Assembly (NCBI RefSeq): GCF_958298935.1
Contig: NC_084924.1
Coordinates: 3,348,001 to 3,412,000 of the forward strand
Length of the DNA: 64,000 bases
Direction: 5' to 3'
Source of the DNA: Phragmites australis
Taxonomy: Eukaryota > Streptophyta > Magnoliopsida > Poales > Poaceae
Under the pieces are notes generated by a model. It searched no databases. It worked only from the letters and a program-made list of their open reading frames with translations, and was not told the origin of the DNA. How positions within the stretch are numbered: position 1 is the first letter of the stretch; each line of letters begins with the position of its first letter. Position numbers and translations under genes: made by a program. Shown piece after piece: positions 35,701 through 48,850 of the stretch.

Positions 35701-36609
35701 CCTCCACATGGAGTTCTCCGTTTTAAGACTGTTTAAAAATCTATGTTTTCAATGGCTTTTTCCTATAGGTTTAGACCTTCTAAAAGGCTTAAAAAATCTA
35801 TTAATTTTTGTGTTGGTTCTATAATCCATAAGCAACCTATTTTAACTGATTACATTTAAAAACTCTGAACAGAATTCAAATTAAAATTCATTAAATTTGA
35901 CTATTTTTGCATCTTCCATGAATTTTTAGAGCTTCAAAAGGATTCCAAAAATTAGAAAAAAACACCAATATTCATCTTAATTAATGGACTAATTTCTAAA
36001 ATCATCTCCAGCTCTAAGTTATATAGTGAAATTTTAAGTTTTTTCACATGCTCTCACTTTTCATGAATTTGATCAATTCCAATTAAATTAAAAATGATAA
36101 GAGATGATGCTCATGATGTATACTTATATCAATTGTTGTTATTGTAAAAAACAAAAAACTATATATCAGCAAAGGGTAAAATGATTAATTATACCATCAT
36201 CCTCTCTTTTAAGAACATAAATAACGAGTCAAACTGTTTTCATAGAAACGTTTGCAGGAGAATCTGATTCGTGCCAAACGCTCCCTAAATACACACGGGG
36301 ACTCGGATCCCTGCAGACTGCAGTCGGGTTCTCTGGGGCGCCCATGCGCCTACGATACTTTTGCAGCTGTTGTTGTCTCCTCTACGAGCCCAAGCCTAGA
36401 GCACTAGACAAGGCTTAGCTATGCCCTTCTGATGCACTTCTACGAGGCTACCCACTAGCTTTAGCCTGCTACGACCCTCTTCCTCCTGCGCCTTCAGCTA
36501 CCTTGACCTTCCGCTCTCCGGTCTCTTTTTCCGCTTCATTACTACACAACCACTATTCTGACATGAAAGTTACATGCAATATTCTGATGATGCTGGACAA
36601 TTTTTTTTT
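35701..36609. other. Intergenic, no gene recognised
   Basis: AT-rich, then a GC-richer part at 36280-36560 without a convincing frame. Confidence 0.4.
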
Positions 36610-37440
36610 GGGAAAACTGCAAAACCCCCCCCAAAAGTCACTTGGATTTTGACTTTCCCCCCCAAAAGTTGTTTTGTTGCAAAAAGCCCCCCAAAAGTTT
36701 GACTTTGTTGCAAAAAACCCCCTAAAAATTCAAAAAAATAAAAAAATCATTAAAAAATTCTAAAAAAAACTAGAGACAATTCTAAGACCTTCTGTGAAAT
36801 TTGTTTTCAAAAATAATATCCTTTGCATCATATTTCATGGAGAGGAAGTTTGGAAAAAAAAGAAAAATGTGCAGCTCATTTATTAACTCATGTTATTTTA
36901 ACTTTGTCATGTCTACCATTATTTTTCCTACACAAATAATTGTTTAAGTAAACTAATAAAAGTGGTTTCACTAATTTTGGGGGTGTTATGGATTAGTTAT
37001 GAATTAATCTATCTGCAACTCATTTACTGAATCCTGCACGTTACAATAACTATTTCAAGATTTCATGTATTTTTACAAGATAGAGGATCATGTAAGAAGA
37101 CTAAAAAATTTTGTTTCATGATTTTTGGATTAGTAAATAATTAACTATGCATTTAACTCGAATTAATAAATGAGTTGCACGTTTTTCTTTTTTTTCAAAC
37201 TTACTCTCTATGAAATATGATGCAAAGGATATTATTTTTGAAAACAAATTTCACAAAAGGTCTTATAATTGTCTCTAGTTTTTTTTAGAATTTTTTGTGA
37301 TTTGTTTTAAATTTTTTTGAATTTTTAGGGGTGTTTTTGCAACAAAATCAAACCTTTGGGGGGTTTTTTGCAACAAAACAACTTTTGGGGGGGAAAGTCA
37401 AAATCCAAGTGACTTTTGGGGGGGTTTTTGCATTTATCCC
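36610..37440. mobile_element. 831-bp foldback (palindromic) element
   Basis: The left arm from GGGAAAACTGCAAAACCCCC is mirrored by the right arm, whose reverse complement starts GGGATAAATGCAAAAACCCC. Complementarity continues to near the centre (about 37025). Shared arm words include aagtcacttggattttgact, caaagtttgac/gttgcaaaa, tagagacaatt, gaaatttgttttcaaaaata and tgatgcaaaggatatt. Runs of 6-8 C in the left arm are answered by runs of G in the right. Nine T bases flank the left, and ttctttttt flanks the right, compatible with a 9-bp Mutator-type duplication. Non-coding; a transcript would form a hairpin with roughly 400-nt arms. Confidence 0.88.
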
Positions 37441-38361
37441 TTCTTTTTTTTTCATTTACCGGCGATAAAACCGAATTTCGTAAAATTCTGGTTATTTTCT
37501 GTCCGCATGTCAGTGATTTTTTTGAAATTAGATATTTTGTTTCCCTTCAAAATTCATAAAAGTTCATCAATCATCAAAATTTTAGTGAAATTTTGATCTT
37601 GTTGCTAACCCCTCCACGTATGATATAAAACCACTTGGAATTGAAACTTAAAGTTGCCTGGTTTTCTATCATACATGTGGGCGTGTGGTGAGAGCCTGCT
37701 TGGAACGCCTGAATTTCTAGAGAAATTCGTACATAAACATGATTGTTTCCTCAGAAATCATGAATGATTCTTATACAAATTGAATGTACAAGATTTGCAC
37801 CTAGATAGTTGATTATGAGAAGTAAAATTAGGATAGCTGCAAACAAAATGAAAAAGCAACTTGATGTATTTCACTTGGTAAATTTGTATAAGTGTATGTG
37901 CAGTTTGGTAGAACTACAAACAGACATAAAAAACAATTTAATTTATTTTTCTTGGCAAAACTAAAGCAAAATATAGGCAAATTGGTATAAAATGCACCAA
38001 TATGTTAACATGTGAAGTTCCACTCTCTTGGTTTAAGCTGGACGTTTGCAGTTCGGCACACAGTACCTGGCTCAGTCCCGGCACGGTGCACCGACCTGGA
38101 TGCGCTTGTGACTGTTTATTCTCAAACATGCCGTGAATTCAGAATCTGCTGCTGCTGGTGATGATGCATGGGCGTATGGCTCTTGGATGTCACTGTGTGC
38201 TGTAGTTCGATGACGTCAGTGCCACTGGTGATTACTTCTAAGGCATGGCCGGGTATGTGCTTCACTTCATCTCTTGAGTGTCAACCCGGTTTAAAAAAAA
38301 ATGTCAACCCAGAACCTTCCTTCCAAACACTATTCCTTCAGTGCGCTAGTAGTAATTATTA
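37441..38361. other. Intergenic, no gene recognised
   Basis: AT-rich without a supported frame or RNA gene. Confidence 0.4.
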
Positions 38362-38609
38362 CTCCATCCCTTCAAGAACGTAGGACCTATTTTGTTTTAA
38401 AAAAACATTAAAATTAAATTTTGACGGTTAGTTATTTGTATAATACGCTATCAATTGCTATAAAATTAACAACATATTTAAAGTATTTTGAAATGTAAAT
38501 CTACAGAACAAATTATACTAAATATAATAATTTGACTAATTATTAATTAAAACTTATTAAATTTGACTTTTTTTAAACAAATCAATCTTACATTCTTGAA
38601 CAGAGAGAG
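38362..38609. mobile_element. Stowaway-like (Tc1/Mariner) MITE, 248 bp
   Basis: The left end CTCCATCCCTTCAAGAACGT and the reverse complement of the right end CTCTCTCTGTTCAAGAATGT form a terminal inverted repeat of the CTCCCTCCGT Stowaway type. TA flanks both sides (38360-38361 and 38610-38611). The interior has the usual AT-rich content with aaatttgactttttt. Confidence 0.85.
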
Positions 38610-39990
38610 TAGTATTGATAATCACACAAGATTAAGGTTTTGTTTTAAAACGGAGGATTGCTAGCTCTAAGATGATAAACTAAAATTAACGTTTTCAATC
38701 CTAATTCCAATTTGTAATTAGGCCATAGGTAGCGATGTTTCATTCCCTTCTACAAGTGTCTTTATCGAGTTGCTTCTATATGCATGTCTTCAAATTTTTG
38801 ATATCTCTCAAACTTGGCAATTTGTACTGCTCTTTGGATGTCGTGGGACCCTTCTATTGGATTTTCTAGGTTTCGTGTCACATAAATGCCTCCACTAGAT
38901 AGATCTTGTTATCGTTTGGACTTGTTGCTCCTATGTTTTTCTATAGGTTCTTTCTAAGTTCAAGGTGCACGAAAATAGCCATCTTCTTCGCTAACGGGTT
39001 TTCTTCGGCAGGAATCTCCATATTCGGGCTTAGAGGGAGATCAGCGAGCGGCAGGCTGAATCGACATAGGAGGTGGGCGGGACAGGGCGACGAATAGCCG
39101 ATGGGTCAGTGCCAGGGTGAGGAGCTTGAAAATATATTTATTAGCGAGGGAGGGACAACAGAGACACCATTAGAGACGGGGGATGCGGACGGGTCGAGAG
39201 AACAAGAGTCACTACTGAGACTGTTAGGGTTTCAGTGGAAACACACCAGGATCAACAATCCAAGCACAAGATCAATACATCAAGATATAATTTTTTTAAC
39301 GGGGTCTGACCATCTTGCCTACATCATCGAGGAATAATTACGAGCACTCCCGATTTATATGTTTTTGTCGATGCAGTTACACGATAGTGCACGGTATTTA
39401 TAGGCCTGAAGATAGAGGTCCGACTATAACTCTATTCCCAATCTCATCAAATTATAACTCAAATATTCGACATATATACCAAGAGAGACAAAGCGACCGG
39501 GACAAAGGGTTGTGCTGAGAATGATTCAAGGAGGAAGATGATGGGTAGTCCGTTGGATCTACATCGTGTGGTTCACATTGGTGGACTGAAAGGATCCTTA
39601 ATTACAGGCACCTAAAATTTAGCTACACCCTTTTCTATGAGATTTAGAATTCAAGTTTGGAACTTCATACAATTTCTAAATCCCTCGAGGACATGTATTA
39701 GCTATGATCCATTTGAAGGAACCAGTCATCGGTTCCCTCCCCTTATATAGTGTTTGATTGGTTGTACGAAGTTGAATGTGATGGGATTATCCTGGATGGA
39801 TAGGATGATCCTGGATGAAATGGTACAAGTAGCATGTTTGGTTTAATGTATGAAATGATACATGAGAATATTTGGTTGGATGTATGAGATGCACATATAT
39901 CTATTTATACTTAATTTCTTTATATTTATTTGTTAAAAAGATAAGCACTATATCTATTTATACTTAATTTCTTTATAATATGATAATTTT
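38610..39990. other. Intergenic; LTR-like and MITE-like fragments, no gene
   Basis: 39210-39500 has LTR-like wording (gttagggtttcagtgg, aggtccgactataactc). 39745-39900 begins with AGTGTTTGATTGGTTG, resembling one end of a Tourist-type MITE whose other end is missing, probably because the adjoining LINE relic replaced it. No gene. Confidence 0.3.
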
Positions 39991-39994
39991 ATAA

Positions 39995-42970
39995 ATTGTA
40001 CACTCTCGTCCACTGCCCTTTGACGGCATCACCAGGACCAGATGGCCTAAATGTGGCTTTTTATAGAGCCGCTTGGTCTTGGATATAGCATGATGTCACT
40101 CACGTGATCTCCTCCTTTACACAGGTCAGTTTCCCCTGACCTCAACGAAACTCTTATTATTCTTATCCCCAATACAATCAATGCATGTTCCTCAAGATTA
40201 TAGGACTATAAGCTTATGCAATGTTATTTACAAGCTCATTATTAAATCTTTGGTTGAGAGAGTCAAGCATTGCCTCCCAACAAATATCCACCACTCTCAA
40301 TATGCTTTTATACAAGGAAGACATATCATTAGCAATGTCATTCTGGCCCAAGAGATTGTTCATTCTTTTAGACTTAATAGCCAAAATCAAAAAGGTTTTT
40401 TACTCAATATTGATCTTGCAAAAGCTTTTGATAGAATTGAATGGCCTTTTATTGTGCAAGCTCTTCGACATCAGGGTTTTCATAGTCTTTTCATTGATTT
40501 GATTTATGCTTGTATCTATTCTCGAACTTTCTCTGTCATGATCAATGGTCAGCCACATGGTCATTTTGGTTCCTAGAGAGGGATACGTCAAGGTTGTCCC
40601 CCGTCCCCTTTTTATCCTGGCTATGAATGAACTTTCTATTTGTCTTCAGCAGGTTCTTCGCGACAACAATTTGAAAAGAATCTCTCTAGGGCCAAACTGT
40701 GCTCCGATTGATTCACTCTTTACTTTTTGCTAACGACTTGCAGACAGGCAAGAAGTCACCAAAATCAGGAATATTCTCCAACATTTTTGTAGATACTCAG
40801 GTCAAATTCCAAATTGGAACAAGTCCTCTATTCTCTTCAGTAAAAAGGTGCCTCCTTCTACTCAAGCGGACATACAAGATATTTCCCCTGTTCCTTTGGT
40901 TATTCATAATACTGTTCATTTGGGGCATCCTCTCCTCCTTTCTCATAAAAACAGGAACAAAGCTTATGAGTTCATTTATCATAAATTTAAAAACAAGCTT
41001 ACAATAGTTAAAGCTAACAAACTAAGTCATACTACTTGACTCACTTACATAATTTCGGTTTTTCCTTCCATTCCCATCTATTGTATGGCTGCCATCCTTT
41101 TCTCCAAAGCTTTTATTGTTCAGATTACTAAAATTGTGAGAACTTTTTGGTGGACTGGAGTTTAGGAGGGAGACACTACCAAACCCATCCCTTTCAGGGC
41201 TTGGGATGACATTTGTCAGCCAAAAGACTGGGGGGGGGGGGGGTCTAGGAAAAAGAGATCTGGAGTAGGTAAACAGAAGTCTCATCATTAGATCAGCTTG
41301 GATGATATCTAATAATCAGGATCCTCACCTCTCAGCTGTGCTAAAAATTATATACCATCCATACACTTCTTTCTGGCAAGCACCCAATTTAGGTTCAAAA
41401 TATGTGTTTTGGTCCTCCACCATCAAGTAAAAGATACTCTCACTCAAAATTGTATTTATCAAATCTCTCAAGGAAACATAGATATTTGGTCCTGCCTTCG
41501 TGCCGATATGGAAGCAAATACATTCCTTTTTCAATACAAATGCTCCTAGGGAACAAATACCAAACATAATTTCTGATCTTTGGCTCCCTGATACAAAAAT
41601 TTGGGATGGAAACAAAATATTTCAGTTCTTTGGTGAACAAGCTGCACATATTATTTTGTAGATCCAGATCTCAGATCATGAAGGTCAAGATATATTGTGC
41701 TGGAAACCATCTTCTTCTGGAATATGTACAGCAAAAGAGGCCAACAGGTACCTACAACCCTGAAATTTGAAACCAATTCCTACCCAAGGTACTAGAAGTT
41801 TTCCCCAACAAATTCTCATCTTATTACGTAATATCTGGAACCATAAATTGCTGCAGCCTCATATTAAAACTTTTGCTTGGAGATTGCTTAGACAAGCTAT
41901 AGCTATAGGTGAAAGAGCTAGCAGATTTTCAAATCATATTGAGCCAAACTGTAAAAAATGTGGCTTTCTTGAAACTGATCACCACCTTTTCTTTACATGT
42001 GATTTTGATAGAGCTGTATGGTTCACAGCTAACCCAGCACTCAGATCTGATTTGCTGCCAGAAGGGGAGAATGGGATTCAAACTTCTATCAGGGTTATTT
42101 TTAACTCTAGCTCCCATACTCCCTATTTGCAGAAAATATTCACTACTCTTTGATATATATGGAAAGCTAGGAATGACCTCATGTTTAACAAGAATGAATA
42201 GACTGTGCAACAAGTGCACCATGCAACAAAAGCTTCAATTTCAGGTATAATTCTCAATGCAGATGGATGACAAGTTCAAATACAACAAGATGGATAAGAG
42301 TTTCAACAACAAATGCAATTGCAAAGGAGAAGACACCACTATGATGAATTAGATATGCACACAATGCCAAGACCTCTTCTTCGAGGCCCCCATTGCTACA
42401 CTAATGCAGCTATCATTCCAGACACACAAACAATAGCTCCTCGGAAAGCAAGACTAGGGATCTTCATTCACAATGCAGTATCACATACCTCCATTTCCAC
42501 ATGCATCTTTATTTTTGCACAGGTTTTTGGTATATAGGGCCCTCTCATGGCAGAAGCACAAGCCATCAGGCTAGATTCCAAGGTAATCAAAGCCCTCAGT
42601 ATGAACTAGGTGTCATATATCTCAGAAAATCAACTCCTTGTGACAACTATTCAAAAAGGGGACATAATTACTGCTCCAGGACATTGGAACCTTAGACCAC
42701 ATTTAGCTAACTTCATGTAGAATAATCAGGGAATTCATTTTTAGGTGTGCAAAATCAACAGGGAGATAAACACATTTTCTCATAGTGTAGCTAGGAAGGC
42801 TTGGCTTCAGGCTGATAGAGCTGACTTGGTTTACTCTTGTAATCATATTTTCCATGATGTTCAATGCCCTGTTCTTGAGGCATTGCATAACCTGCTTTGG
42901 GATGATTTTCATCCATGTAAAGTTTCTTGTGTGTGAATGAAAATACAGTGTTTATATATTAAAAAAAATC
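39995..42970 (+). mobile_element. L1-type LINE relic (reverse transcriptase, zf-RVT, RNase H-like)
   Basis: Plus-strand frames in the order expected for a plant LINE ORF2. SPGPDGLNVAFYRAAW lies at about 40028. 40190-40576 has the RT core with RTISLCNVIYKLI, SQYAFIQGRHIISN, IDLAKAFDRIEWPF, then RGIRQGCPPSPF after a stop. A decayed active-site segment reads LFANDLQTGK (family LFADDxxL) at about 40728. 41767-42153 has the zinc-binding zf-RVT part (TFAWRLLRQAI, NCKKCGFLETDHHLFFTCDF). Near 42760-42935 is an RNase H-like tail, followed by an A run at 42961. The endonuclease is missing (5' truncated), and there are many stops. The run of about 14 G at 41231 lies inside it. Confidence 0.85.
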
Positions 42971-43526
42971 CTAGATGTCATGGCTGCCGCTTCGTCTAGA
43001 ACCACCACCATCTCTTCACCTTTTCTAACCTAAGTACGTCCGATGAGTGCCATGGTCTTGGTTCTAGGGAGGCAAAATACCTAGAGTGAACCGTTTTCCT
43101 CAAATTTTGGAATTTTAAATTTGACTGTGAAATTAAAATTTTGATTTTTTTGTCTTTAGAGTTAAGGGAGCTAAATGTTTGAATTCTGGAGTTTAGTTTT
43201 TTTTTGTGTGAAAGTTTAAATTATTTTTAGATGAACAATCAAATATGCGATTTGAAATCTCGATTGTTGTGATTCAAAGTTCTTTGCTTGAATTAATTAG
43301 AGTTCTAGATCAGTAGGAGTTGAAAGAGGTGTGATAAGGTCAGAGTGGTTAGTGGAAGAGTGCAATGTAGACAGTTGACGACACAATATATGATATGTAT
43401 TTATCCTGTAGCATCATGCTTGATTACGATCAACGCTTGGAATGCATATACAAGAGAAGGGTTTGTTGATGACAAGATTTGATATTTATCGTAGGGATGA
43501 TTGGTTTATTGGTCGACTAATGAAAA
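42971..43526. other. Intergenic, probably part of an older LTR element
   Basis: No gene. The segment after about 43300 has the same style as 48226-48850 on the other side of the big solo LTR and is probably one half of the interrupted older element. Confidence 0.35.
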
Positions 43527-43610
43527 GTACCTACAATCGGTGTGCAATACCTGCAACCAGTGAACAGTACTTCCAACCAATGTGCAATACATGCGATTGG
43601 TGAATAGTAC
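43527..43610. repeat. Minisatellite, about 20-bp unit, left half
   Basis: At least four imperfect units of the form AGTACCTNCAACCAGTGAAC stand in tandem. The array is interrupted by the solo LTR and continues at 48110. Confidence 0.75.
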
Positions 43611-46600
43611 TGTAACACCCAAATCTCGAGATCTCCTGTACCTCTAGTATCAGTCCCTAGATTAAGTAGCTGATACGCACAATATAACAGTTGTAGTATC
43701 ACAGTTAAACCTGGCCGAGAGGCCAACAAAACACAGCGAAAAGCCAAGACCCAAAGCCACAAGCAGTTAGGGTGCGAACGCGATTTCTAAGACTATTCTT
43801 CATCCACGCATTCACCTCCAGCGAAGTCGGCATCAACTTTCTCATTTGACTAACAGCAAAATTGAGTACGGAAGGTACTCAATAAGTCCTCTACTACTTC
43901 AAGGTATTGATAGATGCATAAAGGGATAATTCAAGGATAAGGCCTTACGGTTTAGTTTTAAGCGTAAAGAAGTTTATGCATGTATCCAACTGTATCATCT
44001 AAGATTGATTTCAAAACAGTTTACACAGTTCAAAACCAGGTAATAAGCTACATCTAAAGGGTTTTCGGTCCTAGGAAGGGCTACACATCACTCTACAATC
44101 CATTTCATCACATCTGGTATACCACACAAGTCCTTGCAGATTTAGCCAGCAACTTTATCACACAGATATCTAGTTCACACACTCACTCATCAAGACACAC
44201 GCACTCAGAGTCTAGTCAACGTGACTGCTACTTTCGCATGTTCATGATCGTGGACATAGCTATTCGAATAGGTTTACACTCTGTAGAGGTTGTACAATGT
44301 ACCAGCGCGATATGCTCAGCCTCCAACCATTGCAACCGGAGGAGCGAATCATACCGAGACACTCTAATCAAAATTTATGTTGAGCTTTTCTACGAGATTT
44401 ACCCCCAAGCGCTAGGGTCTATGTACTGAAGGCCAGTCCCCTTTTTAAGCCCAGGACGGTACTAGTAACCTTCAAACGGAGGGACAGATGTATACTTTAC
44501 TGCTCGCTGCTCTCAGCCTCCTAGTATGATGCCCAACTTAGTTCGATGAAGGAAAAGTTAAGTCCTGCCTATTCAGGACGTATGGTTGCACGGGGTGGCT
44601 AGGCCAGACGACGCAATGGCTCGCCTTAAGTGGATGAGGCAGGTATCTTCTAGCAATGAACACCACAGAGGTGTCTCAAGCCTCCAAGAGCATCCTCATC
44701 AAGAGTACTACTCTAGTTGCACCCGCCAAATAGTTTTCACCTATTTTTACACATCACCCACCATATCCCACAGGACATCAGTGATTTCACAACCTTTATG
44801 GAATTCACAACCATCAAGAATTGATGGTATATGAGTAATCATTCATAACAATAAATCTTGTCTCCGATGAGAGGTGTTTTAAAAGTGACGTCTCCAAGGA
44901 GACGTATTCAATCCTAAGTACGCTAGATATTAAGACATCGCATGTTATTAATATAGATAACAGCAGGTAATCCTAGAGTGATATATATTTTGGATGATAA
45001 TATTTATGTAATGGTAAGTGTTTAATAGGATTACCTACTACAAGCAGTTTGTAAAAGCGCATTACATAGCACATGCGATATACGTCCAATTTTAATTGAT
45101 CATGTTGATTAGTAGAAAACATATGTTCAATATGATCAAGGAGCTAGGACTTGTCTTCTCTGAGGTTTTCTTCGAGATCTTGGTTGTAGTCAGGATTTTC
45201 CACGCTCCTAACGTTTTCCGTGCATTACTTGTAGAAAAATGGCAGTTCTGCAACGGTGACTACGATCAATAGCATGCTATACTAGGGAAGAGTCAAATAA
45301 CACCAAATGGAAAGTCAAATGAGCCCCAATAGATATCACACAGTGATGGATAGGTAGTTATCGAATTTAGATAAATTTTGATGAAAGAATCACCGGAATC
45401 AGAGCCAGAACGGAGAAGTTATGACTCCTAGAAGATTTAATCTAAAATTAAATCGGGAAATTATGAGACTGCAATATTCTCAAGTGGGGCCCACTACTGG
45501 GACCTACTGAATAGTAGCCTAGGCTCATATGAATAGTGACTCAATGTGACCCACATAAATAGTACTAGTTGGGCTGAAATGGGCTCAGATTGGGCCGGGT
45601 CGGGGCCTAGATGGGCTGAGTCAGGCTTGGTTTACATAGTGTTGGGCTACATAGTGCTGCCCCCCTTGGGTTTAGGTTGGCTAGCTTAGCGGGCTGCGGA
45701 GCTAGGCTGGAACACTAGGGCGTGACCTTTGGTGGTTGGATAGGCTAGTCACTACTCGCCCTGGGCCACGGCCTGCTTGGCCAGACCTAGCGGTGCGCGG
45801 ACAGTGGCACAGCCATGGCGCGCGACGCGACTGAGCCGCGAAGGGGATCGACCAATGATGAGGAACCATGGTGGAGTCATGCCTGCGAGCTCGCTAGAAT
45901 GGGGTTTTCACCGGAGGTTCTCTACGATGAAGGGACACAGGGCTTCTACATGACACGACAAACTCGACTGGGGGCTTATCGGTGACGTGCTGTGGCTGGA
46001 GCGGTGCCAGACGGATGCCGGAGCTGATCTAAGTAGTGGAGGAGAATTGGGCAGCATCTCTCCTCAGCTACGCGTGATCTCCGTGCATGAAAAGGAGCCT
46101 AAGGCTCCCTATACTATCAGCATGATGGCCAGACCAGAAGAAGACGCACAAGCACACCGGCGGCGAGCTAAAGCACGACAGCAGAGCAAAAGCTCGGTGG
46201 CACGTGGCTATGCGCGAGAAGGAAGCATGGGGGCGATGACATGGTAGCTAGGGGGGTTACGTGAGGGGTTCGGGAAGCTCACTAAGCTCGGAAATGGCGA
46301 GAAGCTGGACAACAACCTGTGATGGACGAGAGGGGCAAGTGGCCCTCGGCTACCGGCGTGAATGGGTTCCCTTCGGGCTTCTGGTGAACAAACAGTGGCA
46401 CAGGAATGACGGTGTCCTCCTTGAGCTCTTGGGTAGCACTTGGACGGCTGGTCAACGAAGGTGAGCTACGGTGGCGTGCAATGGCAATGATGGTGGTGAA
46501 ATGGGAAAAGGGGGAAGGAGAGGGGTCGGGGTGCGCTATTTATAGAGGGGAATAGTGCTATAGGGAGGTAGTGCGATCGCTTGCACCCTGCGGTCAACAA

Positions 46601-48109
46601 TAGCAGTGCAACGTAGAGGTGGTGGGGTGGCGCCCATCATTTTTCCCGCGACATGGGCGCGCTGCGCCGTCCAGGTGTGTGCCTGAGAAAGAAAGTCATG
46701 GTGCCAGCTGGTATGGGCGGCGCGCGTGAAAGAGAAGAGAGGGGTGGGGAGAGAGAGCGCGTGTCACATTCTACCAAGTGCAGCACAACTGCAGGTCTCT
46801 CTCCCTCTCACTCCTCTCTCAAGCACTCTCTCCCTTTTCTCCCCAAAATCCGAGCTCAAGTGGAGGATTTAAGGTATGCATGTGGTACCATTGCATTCTC
46901 TAGCTCATGAGCTACTCATCTATCCAACCTATTTTCATTTTCGTGAAATAATCGAGTAGTTCTTGAAGTTCTTGGTATTCTTGAGCTTGTTGTAGCAAAA
47001 ATGGAGTTTTGCTTGAATCTGAGCTCTAGAGTCGTGTTGGTAGTTGATGAGCAAGTTCTCGTAACCTTAGACTATCCCTAATATGTTCCCTTTAGACTTG
47101 GAAAGGATCGCAACTCGAATCAACCAAATATCCATTTTCATTTTCTAGGCTGACTTGGATACTCCGAACTCACCCGGATACTCCGGGTTCAGCAGAATTT
47201 GTCCGATGAATTGTGTTCAAAATTGGTAAGGGTTTAGCGTGCGAGTTTGGTTTTGGATCCTTTAGATAGGGCATATACACGCTTTTGTAGCACATATTTG
47301 TCAAATGAGTCAAAACACCCGAGTGAAAAAATCGTGAAGAAACCGCGTCTGTATCGCTTGGATTATCTGGACAAACCCGGAGACTCCGGGTAGTTATGTG
47401 ATCGTGTAGTCGAGAGTTTCGTTCGGAACCTCACTCGGAGTGTCCGGGGTATCCCGGATAGTCCAGATCAACCCGAAGGTTTCGAGTCAAGTTAAAATAA
47501 TACTAACCGAGAGCCTGTCCCAGAGGATGTCCCGGATACTCCGGAACCCGGATACTCCGGATTCACACGGATACTCCGGCCCAGTCAAATAAAAAGCAGT
47601 AACCGAGCGTCTCTCCTGAAGGGTCCGAGCCCGGATACTCCGGATGGCTGTTATTTTCCTGTTTTCGTTTAGAACGCTAAGCATTGCATTGATTCGCATA
47701 TCTTATACTTCTAGCATGTTGAATCGTGATTTAGATTTGGATCTTGAGATCTTGAAGATGATTTGAATCAAATGATTTGAATTCAAATTAGAATTAAGCA
47801 GAATGGAATCTATAAACAGATTTGAAATTGAGAGTCATTGAATTTTAATTCTCCACGCAAAGAACTATAAAAACCATAAACCAATTCACATGAACCAATT
47901 TAATGTAGAGATTATTTTAGAAATAATTTTCGTGCATTTTGAAATACCAGATCAACTTAATATATTTATATATGAATGTATACATACTGGTGTATATATA
48001 TATTCATATACATACCTCCTTGATTTTAGTTAGCCTAATTAATCACAATTTTTTTTTAATTTGAAGCGAAATTTGCAACTAATTAGCATGTTAAACTTAG
48101 GATGTTACA
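43611..48109 (+). mobile_element. Solo LTR, 4.5 kb, gypsy (RIRE3/Retrosat-like) type
   Basis: Starts TGTAACACCCAAATC and ends GGATGTTACA, the terminal pair TGTAACA...TGTTACA characteristic of large grass gypsy LTRs. AGTAC flanks both sides (43606-43610 and 48110-48114), a perfect 5-bp target duplication. No second copy of the end and no gag or pol lies inside, so this is best read as a single LTR left by LTR-LTR recombination. A TATA motif (ctatttatagag, about 46536) marks the likely LTR promoter and gives plus orientation. GC-rich frames at 45980-46910 have no domain and are not called as genes. A CCGGATACTCCGG-type motif is repeated at 47150-47650. Family name is inferred from ends and size. 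Confidence 0.75.
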
Positions 48110-48225
48110 AGTACCTCTCGATCAGTGTGTAGTACCTCTGACCAATGAACAGTACCTATGACCAGTAAATGGTAGATGTGATCAGTGAACAGTACCTTCA
48201 ACCATGAACAATACCCCCGACTAGA
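48110..48225. repeat. Minisatellite, about 20-bp unit, right half
   Basis: Continues the array from 43527-43610 with about five more units (agtacctctgaccaatgaac, agtacctatgaccagtaaat and so on). The first bases AGTAC are also the target duplication of the solo LTR. Confidence 0.75.
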
Positions 48226-48850
48226 GACTAGGCGATATGGACATATGTTCGGATCAAGAACATAATCAAATCAAAGAAGACCAAACTGTAATAAAGGGTA
48301 CTCGGGAGATATATGGGAGTTTACGTGGTCGAACAACAAAGATATGCTAGTTATAGGAAGTTTAGAGATCAGGTGATATAGCCGAATCGTATATGTAAGT
48401 CTTGTCCAGTTTAAATTAGGGATCTTGATATCTTACGAGTAAGATCTACCACCCTTTAAATATAAGACGGTCATGACCGATTCAAATTATCAACCATTCG
48501 ATCAAAAATACAATTGCATCTATCGTTTTACGTAGCTCCTGTAGTTCTGCCTCTTTTTCTTCCTCCTCCTACTACTACTCGTTCTTAATATCAACGATCA
48601 AGAATAAGCCATAAGGTGACCATGCCGTGATGGGGTCTCTCCTAGTATGATTTGATGATGAAGATCTATCACCGCAGTGCCAGCCTGAGCTTTCTAGGTG
48701 TTGCTCATCGGATTACTTATCATTTGCCGGCTTACTCATAAATCGGTCGCTCGTTACCGTAAAAACAAAATAATTATCTCCGTTAATATACGTCTTACAC
48801 GTAGTGTTGTTGATTACACTCGAAGTGCTAAGACGTTGATGTAAGGATCT
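48226..48850 (+). mobile_element. LTR remnant (promoter/R/U5-like)
   Basis: A TATA-like motif (ctttaaatataagacgg, about 48455-48471) is followed by a leader (acaattgcatctatcgtttt, ctcctgtagttctgcctc) and text typical of an LTR 3' part and primer-binding-site region. Together with the minisatellite and 43300-43526, it would form an older element interrupted by the 4.5-kb solo LTR. Confidence 0.45.

Noticed and set aside
45987..46910. Several GC-rich plus-strand frames that look like genes
   Set aside because: They lie inside the 4.5-kb solo LTR, contain no domain and surround its TATA box.
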